Shown: one piece after another, positions 10,540 through 22,500 of the stretch
Layout of the letters: each line of letters starts with the position of its first letter
Numbering within the stretch: the first letter of the stretch is position 1
Assembly: GCF_000737575.1 (NCBI RefSeq)
Contig: NZ_CP006270.1
Location: 1,491,163-1,555,162 of the forward strand
DNA from: Synechococcus sp. KORDI-49
GTDB taxonomy: Bacteria; Cyanobacteriota; Cyanobacteriia; PCC-6307; Cyanobiaceae
DNA length: 64,000 bases
Reading direction: 5' to 3'
Position numbers and translations under genes: made by a program
Notes under the pieces: model-generated
Seen by the model: only the letters and a program-made list of their open reading frames with translations
Database searches by the model: none
Told to the model about the DNA's origin: nothing

Positions 10540-13500
10540 ATGTCGAAGACGCAATCGATCCTCGTAACACCAGTTCTTGCAGACGATTCCAAGTCCCTGC
10601 TAGTACCTGTGTACTATCGCGTTGCGTCTGACGATGTCGACAATGATCCAGCAAGCGTGAACCTGGCTGGCGTTGGAGCTGTGGTGACTTTCGACAGTTC
10701 AGCCCTGACCTTTGATGGCTACAACGCAGACCTGGGAACAGATCTATTCCAGGTACCCACGGCATTCAGTGAATCTGATCTGCGCGGCTCGCTCGAATCA
10801 AGCGGTAGAACCTTTACAGGACTGGACGCGGGTGAGATCGATGGAAACGCATCAACAGATACAGGGATTGCCTTCAATTACATCGTCGCGAACGAATTGT
10901 TCGACGACGATCCCAACACCACTTGGAACGGAGAGCTGGACTGGCCAGGAGATGAAAAGGCTCTCAGCGACAGTGGTATCAAGCTGTTTGATCTCCGCTT
11001 CACGGCATCAGAGACGTTCACCGAAGGTCAGAGTCCGATCAACGTCTACCTGTCGACGACAGCACCCAACTACGGCGGAGTGGCAAGCAATGGCTTCGCC
11101 GTTGTGGAGACAGCCACGCAGGCTTTGAGCAGCATCGCGGTCACGGCCAGCGCAGCACACGTTTCCGAAGCAGACACAGCCGGAGTTATCACGTTCAACA
11201 TCGCCCGCACAGGCGATCTGACCGGCCAAGCCACCGTCAACTGGAACATCAAAACCACTGGTGATGGTGTGATCAACAGTGATGACCTGTTGAGCGCCAC
11301 CAGCGGTACGGTCAGCTTCGGCGATGGAGATGGTGACGCCAAAACCGTCACCCTGTCCATCAGCCAAGACAGCATCTTTGAGTCTGACGAGCAACTGAGC
11401 ATTGAGCTGAGCAATCCGACCGGAAACTCGGTGCTGCAGTCCGGTCAGTTCAGTGCCTCCACCATCATCGTTAACGACGACGCACCAGCTGAACGGCTGG
11501 TGGTCAACAACCCAGCCTTTGATCTGATCGGTTTAACGGGGCTACGCAACGACCCTCGTTACTCCGAAATCGATGGTGAACGCCCTCTGGTAAACGGTGA
11601 AAACATTGATAACTACAAAAATTTCAGCGTTGCTGTTCTCGATTCAGGGGTCGAGGGAACTCACGACAAACTGAAAGATAATTTTGTTGGATATGTCGAT
11701 TTCATCGGCAGTGCAGGGAATGGCACGACCCGTCAGATAACTCTGCTTGACACAAACAATGACAAGATAATATCCGACGCAGAGCTACAAGCAGCCTCCG
11801 AGGAATTCATCGACAATGTGGGGCACGGAACTCACGTTGCTGGAACCGTTGGCTCCAGCGATCCAGAAATTGGTGTTGCAACGGGTGTTGATGTACTTGG
11901 ATTACGCGTCGGCGACGCCTATGGAATGAATGCCGCTGATATCAATGAAGCTCTTCGCTGGGTTCTTCAGAATCGGACAGAGCACAACATTATTGCCGTC
12001 AACATGTCTCTGGGAGGCGGTTTCTTCGCCACCCGTCCAGAAAATGATGAATCAGTTCAACAGGTCAGAGAGATCATTCAAGAGCTGGAAGAGCACGGAA
12101 TAACTGTTGTTTCAGCAGCAGGCAACAGTTATTTCGCAAACCACCTCAGCAATGAACTGAGGGAGAACCTGATGTCTCCCGCCATTGCAAGTTCCCTGGC
12201 GGTCGGAGCTGTGTGGAAAGACAACTCCCTCCAAAATGTTCAGACGGGTGGAGGATCCATTGACTTCGAAACAGGAGCCGACCGGATTACAGCCTTCTCC
12301 CAACGCCTGAGCACTTACGACGGCATGCTGTTCGCTCCAGGAGCGATGATCCCGTCCACAGTGCCTGGAAACGGAATCGGGTCGAAAGCCGGCACATCCA
12401 TGGCTTCGCCAATGGTCGCTGGAGCAGTTGCTCTGCTCCAGGATGCTGCACTCACCTTCGGAGGCCGTCTTCTGTCCACCCGTGAAGTGGCAGACATCCT
12501 CGATCGCACCGCTGTTCAGGTGTTCGATGGTGATGATGAAAATAACAATGTCACGGCGACATTCAAGAACTACAAAAGGATGAATGTCTACTCAGCCGTT
12601 CAGCAGGTTGAAAGAATGTTTGTAGCACCAACCGATGGTGGAGATAAAATCACCTATTACTTCACTTACACATACAGCAACGGTGATTCATACAAAGGCT
12701 ATGGATACGCAACAGATGTAGATTCAATCTATGCAGAAGGCCTGACACCAGATGAGAATAACAGTGTCACAATCTCCAATGTTTCACTGACAGACACAGA
12801 AGGGTCAGCAACAACTGGAACAGGAATGTATGTAATTCACAGTATCGTCAATGGCGCCGAAGGTGACGTCGGCCGCGTTGAACTGACAACGTACAACGAC
12901 GTCGATACCGAGCACGGAAATGCCATTCAGGTGTACGGCTTTGGTACATCAGGGCTGGGATCGGAAAAAGGAGATGCTTTTGGTGAGGACGGCAGCGACG
13001 GAACATTTGATTCAGGATTCACAAATCAAAACGAAGCAGATCTCGTCGAAAATGCATATTTAGATATCCAGAAATATGGGTTTGTCTACCGTTACAGCAC
13101 CAAAGCAAGTTATGCCGTTGATGAAAACGTGACGCTCGCTGCCCAACTGAGCGGAAGCAACGAGAACTTCACCATTGTAGGAGGTGATGATCAAGAATTG
13201 TTCACTATCAATCCAATACAAATTGGCAACAACACCTTTGGAGTCCTGAACTTCAAAGAAAGTCCGGATTACGAGCAAGCGGCTGATAGCAATTCAGACA
13301 ATATCTACAAAGTCAATGTTCGCTCAAACGAAGTCGCCACGATCAATGGTGCAGATACAGAAATTGGTGTGATTCAGGAAATTACGATCAATGTCAGCGA
13401 TATCAACGAGCGACCAGAATTTCTTGATTCTCCGATCAATCAGGACCCGACAGAAAAACACGTCTACCTCGTTCCGGAAGGCAGCACGGCAGTTACCACG

Positions 13501-16500
13501 TTGCTCGCCAACGACCCTGATGCAGCCGATCAGAATGCTCTTAGTTTCAGCATCGTTGACGACAGCTCAGCCACCGATACAACACCAGGACTGTTCCAGA
13601 TCGATGAGGCGACCGGAGAATTAAGCCTAATCACTCCACCTGATCACGAAACACTGAAGCAAAACGGAAACTGGATTTTCGATCTCACCATTGAAGTTCG
13701 AGATAGCGGTGGTCCGGGAAACGAGCTCGATGCGAATGGTCAGGCCATTCCACTTAGCAAGAGGCGTTACATTCAAGTTCAGATTACTGATGTTGATCAA
13801 CACGACGTCGAATTCCTCGAGCCGGCTGATCGTCAGGGTGAAACCGTCGAAATCAACAACGGATTGTTTGATGGCGTCGTCGCCGAAGGATCTGTAGCAG
13901 GCACAGAGGTTGACATCACAGCAAATGCAATCGACCAAGATGCCACCAACAACACCATCACCTATTCGCTGAGTGATGGATCAGATGATGCTCTCTTCAC
14001 CATTCATCCCAACACCGGAGTTGTCACGGTCAAGAATGGCGCTGGTATTGATTTTGAAACAGCAGAAAGCCACACGATTGAAGTCGTCGCGGAATCATCT
14101 GATGGATCAACAACAAGCCGTCAGTTCACAATCGGTGTGGAAAATGTGCGTGAAGCCGATCCTTACTTCAACAGTTCTGCAAGCCGAAGTGTAGACGAAG
14201 GAACCACAACTGTTAGCACAACGGATGACTTTGTGGGCGGTCAGGCAATCACTGACCCCGAATCTCAGGGTCCATACACTTACAGTATTTCTGGAGGGGC
14301 AGATCAGAATCTGTTCAGCGTTGAGGCCAGCAATGGTTCCCTGAGCTTTATCGCAGCACCAGACTTCGAAGCTCCATCCGATACCGATACAGACAACGTC
14401 TATTCCGTCGAGCTCACGGCCAGCAACGGTGCGGGTACATCCAAAGCTCAGCTACTCACCATCAGGGTTAACGATGTCAACGAATCTCCGGTCAGTGCAC
14501 CGATCGATATCAACAGCACTGGTGATTCTCTTAACGAAAATGCCATCTCCGGCACTGCAACAGGGATCCAGGCCTCAAGCACCGATGCCGATGGAAGCAA
14601 CAACGGTGTGACCTACAGCCTTGTGGTGGCAGAGGGCGATGCACCTGCGGATACCTTCGCAATCAATCCCAACACAGGTGTCATCACTGTTCAGGTTCCA
14701 GACGCACTGAATTTCGAAGCCAATCCCGATGTCACAGTCACTGTACGGGCGACATCTGAAGATGGATCAACCGCAGACACACAATTCACCATCCCACTAG
14801 TCAACCTCAATGAGGAGTTTGAACTCAGCTCAGCAACCAATTTCTCCATCAATGAAGGAAGCAATCGCACTGTTGGACAACTGACTGCGATTGATGACGA
14901 CGGCACTACAGATTTCAGCTTCAACCTGGTTGGCGCTGATACCGGCGATGCCAATTTCTTCACAATTAATTCATCAACAGGTTTGCTGAGTTTCAAGGTC
15001 GATCCTGATTATGAAACTCTTGCAAGCGAATCAAGGCCGCACTTTCAATTTCAAGTTGAGATCTCTGATGATGTTCCAGAAGGCGCCATCGGTGATCAGA
15101 TCACCAAAACCATCGACGTCCAGGTTGACATCAATGATGTAGTCGAAAGAACCACGACACTTCCCGGTTTCCTGAGCGGTGACAGCGCGCAGACACAGGC
15201 TAATTCCATTGATTCGGAGCTCTACACAGGTCATGGCTATGCCCGTGTCGTCGATGAGACGCCTCTTTACAGCCTGAACCAGCAAGTGGTTGGTGATTAT
15301 GGTATTTACACCATCACCTCAGTACAAACCCTGAAGCGTGATGCCAATGAGGTGGAGAAACTTGATAACAAAGTCTTGATCGATGACTACTACGACTTCC
15401 AGGTATCCCACAACATCCTGGACGAGGATGGCAATGTTGTTACACCGGCCGGAACCAAACTGAGTTCTGATGACAGCAGTCTGGATGCCAATGCCCGAGC
15501 TGCATTCGCTATCCACACTCTGGGAGGAGGCAATGCTGGACTCGGGTCAGAAACCGGTGAAGCTTACAACTTCTTCCAGAACAATGAAAAATACGCATTC
15601 TCTCCTGAACTTCAGGCCGACGTCGTTGGTACCAACCCAACCGATTACGCCTATTACACGTTCACTTATTACTTTGGAGCAGGTGATGGAGACTTCTACA
15701 AAGGTTACGGATTTGCTCACGAGGGATCCTTTGGATTAAGCACCCAAGAGCAGAACAACAATCTATACGGAAACTGGAAAGCCATCCAGAATGGCAGAGC
15801 AGATGATGCCGGCACAACTGATGTGGATGAATCACGTGAGTTGAAATACACAGCCAACAACGAGGGTTACTACATTATCGATAGCGTGTTTGCTAATGCC
15901 CCGCTGGATGACTCCGCGCTCGGTCTCGTTGGCGTTGACGAATACTTCGATGCAGATTTTCTCAACAGAGAGGCTGGCGACACGCAAGCAGGTCTCTACG
16001 CCCGTGATGTGATCGGCTACGGTGAATCTGGATTGGGCAGTGAAGCAGGAAAAGTCGTCGATTACGACGAGGTCAGTTTTGACATCTATTTCGGCAATAC
16101 ATCAACACTGAACGATAATTTTTACGGTTGGACCGACATGCGTTGGGATTGGTCAACCGAAGGGGTGCATTACGACCTGAGCTTGAACCAGCAAGAAGCA
16201 AACCTCGAGTATCGAGGAACGGATCAAGACACCACAAAACATGAAGCTGACAATCTCGGCTCGCTGACCATCGACACAACGGCAATCACAACAAACGCCC
16301 TGAACGGAACATCAGCGACGCATGTAATCAACTCGGATGGATTTGCTGGAAACTGGATCGGACGTGATCGTCTGATGACGACTGGGAATGCACCTGATGA
16401 CACCCTGTTTGGTGGATGGATACCAGAAGACATCGACTTGTACAAATTTGTAGTTGACACTTCTGATGTCAACTTTGCAGCCATCGACAACTCGGGAGAA

Positions 16501-19500
16501 TTGGTCGATGGAGCTGATCCTGTGCAGGCCAAAGGGGCCCGCGTCACCATCGAAACGAGCTTCCTGAAAAATAATGCCGGTGAAGTAGTCAACCCTTCCG
16601 TCGACACAATCCTGCGCTTATTCAATGCTTTTGGCGAGCAGATCGGCTACGACGACGACTCCGGCACACTCCCCTTCCAATCGAAGATCAACGCCAGACT
16701 TGCTGATGGTGAGTACTACCTCGGCGTCAGCGGTTACGACAACGACGGCTACAACCCTCTCCGCGAAGAGAACGCTATCGAAGCCGATACAGGCCGCTAC
16801 GTACTCAACATCTCCACAGCTCCCCTCCGAGAAGTCGAAGCACAGGATCGCAATGGCACCTTGGCAACGGCGCGCTTCGCAGCCGACCCAACCACCGGTG
16901 AAGGAGCGCTCGACATCATCAATTCAGCTTCTTTCAAAAACGGCTTCGATGTCCCCGTCTGGATCGGAACAGATCCGATTGACTATTCAGTGACTGGTGA
17001 GGCTGCCAGCAACTGGTACACCGTCGGCCAGAAAGATGTCGACATGATCACGTTCGAAATCCCCAGCGAAGATCGTGCAGGTGTCAAGACACCCATCACG
17101 ATTCTCACCAGTCCGAAAGCAAGTCCCATGGCTTATGTGGAAGCTTATGAGGTGAATGGGGGAACACTCACAGCAGCAATCAGCAGCCCAACGAATATGG
17201 TCGACACGTTGAAGGCAAATACACAACATTACCTCCTGTTTGATTTCAATCGGGAGAACGTAAGCAACTTTGATCTGGCAGACATCGTTCTGTTCGACGG
17301 TAGCGCCATCTCAGATGCCATTGGTACATTTGATACCTCATATCTTGCAGCCGTCAATTCCTCCTATCAGGTCACGGCAGATGGAACAGCAGATAACACG
17401 ACGACCGCAAACATGTTTGCCGTCAAATTCACTCCTGTGCAGGACATGGCCTTTGACCCCGGGAAAGACAGAAGGGACACGTCTTTCCGCATTCGTGCTG
17501 CCGATGGCAACACCGATGTCGGGGTGATTGGAGCCTTCGATATGGATGCCGACATGGATGGTTTCTACGATGCGGAGATTGACACAGTCCTCAGACTATT
17601 CGATGCCGATCCAAGCAGTGAAACTTATGGCAACGAACTGGCTGTTAATGATGATTATGGCCATGATGTTTATTCACGTCTTGATCTGAACCTTGATCCA
17701 GGAATTTACGCCGTCGCGGTTTCTGGCTACGGCAACGAGGAATATAAGGCTGTTCCTGCTGACACAACCGGACCAGACGGTAGCCCTGATGGAACAGTAG
17801 ATGGCTACGACGCTGCTGCTGCCACGGATCGATTCCGCGGGTCTACAGGCATTACGCAGTTGCACGTGATCGTCAATACCAACGTTCAATCTGACCCGAA
17901 CGGAACACTCATCAATGCCGACACTATTGAATTAACGCCCGGCAACAGTCTTTCCCTGAGCGAATCCTTCGGAACCGATCTCAAACGAGAGGATGGCACT
18001 ACAAGGAATGTGCTTCTCGTCGACGACGTTGACCTTTACACCCTGAACGCAACGACAGATGGCAGATTACTGATTGATGTCGACGCGGTAGCAGATGCCA
18101 ATGAGAAGACAAAAGCAACTATGCTTCGTGTCTTCAACTCTCGGGGAGAAGAAATTGCCAGCGACACGGCGAGCAGCTATGCCCAGGACATCGCTGGCAA
18201 TGTCACTGAAAGCACCGAGGCGGATCACAAAGGAAGTCATCTCAACGTAGAAGTCCTTGAAGATCAGACGTATTACATCGGGGTATCCCAACTAGAAGGT
18301 CAACAGGACTATGAGCCGACCTCAATCAACGGCCGCTCAGTCAACACTGTCAATGAAGGTAGTTATCAGATACACATTGATTATCAACCCAATTTCAGCA
18401 GCCTAGAACTGGATGCCGATGGTTACATCGGCGCGACTTCAATCACCGATATTGATCTCAGCAGCAACAGCTTCACAGGTTCAGGAACAATCGGGGATGA
18501 CATCACCACCAACGACCTACTGGTGGGGCCTTCAGATATTGACTTTTTCAGGATCTTCTTCGATCGCGATGGAGAAGGCAATGCAACAAGCACAAACTCA
18601 CGAATTCTGAGTGTTGAAGCCAAAGGTGTTGCTGCCACGGAGCGACTCGACGTGGCTCTGGATCTTTACACGATGAACGATGCTGGATCTGAATACCTGC
18701 GCGTCAATGGCAATGATAATCAAGGTGACGTCAGCATCACTGACCCCAACGATGAAAACCGTGACGCCCACTTCAGTGCAAGCATCAACCCCGGCACCGA
18801 GTATTTCCTTGCCGTACGGGGTTCAGGGAATGACATCGTCAACCCAGAAAACCTCAGTCACTCCGTGTATGGGAGCACGGGCGATTACACCATCGCAGCA
18901 TCTCTGGCTGCAGCGGTCACCGGCCGAAGCAACAGCACCCTCACAGGCTTTCTGAACAACTCCGTCAGCTACGACGGATCAGACCTCTCAACCCTGCAGG
19001 GCAGCACGTTTGATCTCGATCTGATTGCCGACTCCCTTGAAGCCACTGGCATCACTACAGGTGAGGACAATACAGCAGTGGAACTGGACATCCCATCGGT
19101 TCCTGCAACAGGCCTGATCTTTGAGGGCGAAATCGGGGCCGATGGCGGTGAGAACACACACCCGTTCGCGGCCCTCTACCGCGCAGAGCTGGGACTGGAT
19201 GATGATGCACCTGTTCGCAGTGATTTCGTCGGTGCCGACGACATCGACCTGTTCCGCTTCCGGATCGAACAGGCAGGGTCCTATGAACTCCGCACCAAGA
19301 TCCTGGGTGATTCCACCCAGCAGGCAGATCCCGACATCCGACTGTTCAAAGCCGATGGCACTGAGCTGACGTCGTCCGCAAGCCTGGAGCATCCTGCACA
19401 AGGACTCACTGAACAACTGGTGATTCAGCTGGCCGTCGGCGATTACGTCGCCATGCTCTCCGGAGAAGGTGCCGCAACGGATCAGAAACTGAAGCTCGAC

Positions 19501-22500
19501 ACCAAAACAGACACAGCTGGTTCACAACCTGGCTTCGATGGCTCCCTCACGGAAGCTGATTACATCGAACTCGGCCGCAACATGGGCCAGTACGCGTTCG
19601 AGATCCGTCAGGCTGTGCTGGAAACCACAGAAGCTGAGCAGAGCGGTACAACCGCAGGATTCAACCTCAACATTCCCGTGAACATCGGTGGCTTGAGGGT
19701 CGCTGGCAACAGCAAATCGGTCTTCCTCGTTCGCACAGTCGATGGAGCTGAAACCGAGATTGCTGGTTCAGTGCATAAGGATGCGGTCACCAGCCGTCTG
19801 TCCTTCGTCCCCAGTGATCCCGCTGAGATGGCCCAACCGGGTCAATACGACTTCCGCATCCGCAAAGGTCACCTGCAGGGTCTGAATGCCGATGGCTCCC
19901 TGGCCATGGATCCCTCCACCGGCAATGCTCTGGTCGGAACTGTCGCTGGAAGCTTGCAGCTGACCACCGACGACACGGTGGAATCAACCACCATCCAGAC
20001 CGTGACGAATGAAAGCAGGCTGGTTTACCTGCCAAGCTTCACCCGTGCTCCTGGCCAGGAGGTGAATCTTGAAGGTGGAGACGGAATCCCCGTTTACATC
20101 ACCGACACCACTGATCTGCGCGAGTTAAGCGTCACACTTCACTTTGAACCCGGTTCACTCACCATTGCCGGCAGCAACACAATCACGCTGGCGAGTGACC
20201 TCACCGATGCAGGCTGGAGCATCAGCACCACGGATCTCGAGCAGAGCGTTGGTCGCTTGAGCGTGACTTTGTCCGGACCCTCTGAACTGGCCGCTATCGA
20301 AGACGATCGTGAACTGTTCCGCATCGATGCCAGCGTGCCGATGAACAGTACATTCCGATCAGAAGAGCTGTTCGGAGTTGAGGCATCCGGCCGTAAAGAC
20401 ACAGGTGCGCCGCTGGACATCATGGGGTCATCTGCTCTGATGAAGATCGCCATCATGGGCGACAACGATGGCGACGGAGAAATCAAAGTTGGCGATGCCA
20501 TCAGCGTTCTGCGCAACATCGTCGGGCTGGATGAAGGCTTTACTGGCTATTCCTACACTGATCCAACAATCATCGGTGACACAGATGGAAACGGTTCACT
20601 GAGTGTTGGCGATGCAATTCAGGGGCTACGAACTATAGTTGGTCTAGAGAACTCTGAATTCATGCAAGTGAACGACTACGTGAGCGATAGCATCGCCCAG
20701 CTGGCCGGTGCAGGCGTCAATCCCATCGACCCAATCGTCAGGATCGGATCTGCGACAGTCGAATCCGCTGAGACGGTACAAACGGTCACCCTCCCGGTTG
20801 ACATTGTTTTCCTTGACCCAGGCCCGACTCACATCAGTGGTTTTGAGATTGAGATTGGCTACAACGCCGCTGTACTCAATTTCGTAGAGGATGGATCAGC
20901 AGTTGAGATTTCCAAGCTGCTCAACAACTATCCCACGGATAACGACGTTTCAAGGCTGAGAGGATCCAACATGGTTGGGTGGCTGGTTGATCCTGGCTAC
21001 GAAATGAATGGAGATCATGATCCACTGCTCACGACGCTTGCGGCCTCAGCAACAGAGAATGGAGAGTCCGGTGTTATCAGGGTTGCAGGTGGCGCAAGTG
21101 CTAACGGAATTCCGGTGGCGGATGCCTCAGCCGTTGCTGAAGACAACCCGATCAGAATTGGAAGTCTTGTCTTCAAAATTCCAGCCGGAACCGCTGACGC
21201 AATATTTGATTTCGATCTAACCAAGGAGACAGTCTCGATCAACGGAATTGTTGACGGATCGAACACCCCACTCACCACAACAGATGTCATCGATGGTGTC
21301 GTGACACTGGGTGATGCTGTCGCTCCAGACACAACACCACCCACAATCGCGATCACAACAAACAGCGCTGAACTGGGTGTTGGCGATACAGCAACCATCA
21401 CCTTCACCTTGTCTGAAGCCTCGACAGACTTCACTGTTGACGATGTCACCCCCATCGGTGGTTCCATCAGCAACTTCTCTGGAAGCGGCACAAGCTACGA
21501 AGCAATGTTCACCCCCGACCCCGAAAGCACCACAGAAGGTGTTATTTCCGTTGACGCAAGCAAATTCACGGACGCTGCCGGCAACGCCAATACAAGTGCT
21601 AGCTCAGTCTCCATGACTGTTGACACCAGGGATACGACACCCCCAACGGTGACGATCACAACAAACAGCGCTGAACTGGGTGTTGGCGATACAGCAACCA
21701 TCACCTTCACCTTGTCTGAAGCCTCGACAGACTTCACTGTTGACGATGTCACCCCCATCGGTGGTTCCATCAGCAACTTCTCTGGAAGCGGCACAAGCTA
21801 CGCCGCCATGTTCACCCCCGACCCCGAAAGCACCACAACTGGTGTTGTTTCCGTGGCTGCAGGTGCATTCAAAGATGCCGCCGACAATGCAAGCATCGAC
21901 GATGCATCCGTGAGCATGACGGTGAACACTGTCGTTCCTGACACCACAGCTCCGACAGTTGCGATCACCACCAGCAATGACGCACTGGCCGCCAATGAAA
22001 GAGCCACCATCACCTTCACCCTTTCAGAGGATTCAGCTGACTTCACCGAAGATGATGTCACCGTCAGCGGCGGTACTCTCAGCAGCTTCAGCGGCACAGG
22101 AACCACGTACACCGCAACGTTCACACCAGCGGATAACAGCATTGCCGATGGTGTCGTGAGCATCGACGCGGGCAAATTCACTGATGCGGCTGGGAATGCC
22201 AACACTGCTGGATCAATCACAATGTCGGTGAATACCGATGTCACTGCTCCAACGGTAACGATCACCTCGAACGTCGACTCACTCGGCATTGGTGAAACGG
22301 CCAACATCAGCTTCACCCTCTCAGAGGCCTCAACAAACTTTGCGGTCGAAGATATAATCGTGGCTGGTGGTACTCTGAGCGGATTTAACGGAAGCGGCAA
22401 CTCCTACACCGCGACCTTTACTCCAACTCTCAACAGCAATGTTGATGGTGTTCTGACTGTTGAAGCCGAAAAATTCACTGATGCTGCTGGGAACGCCAAC

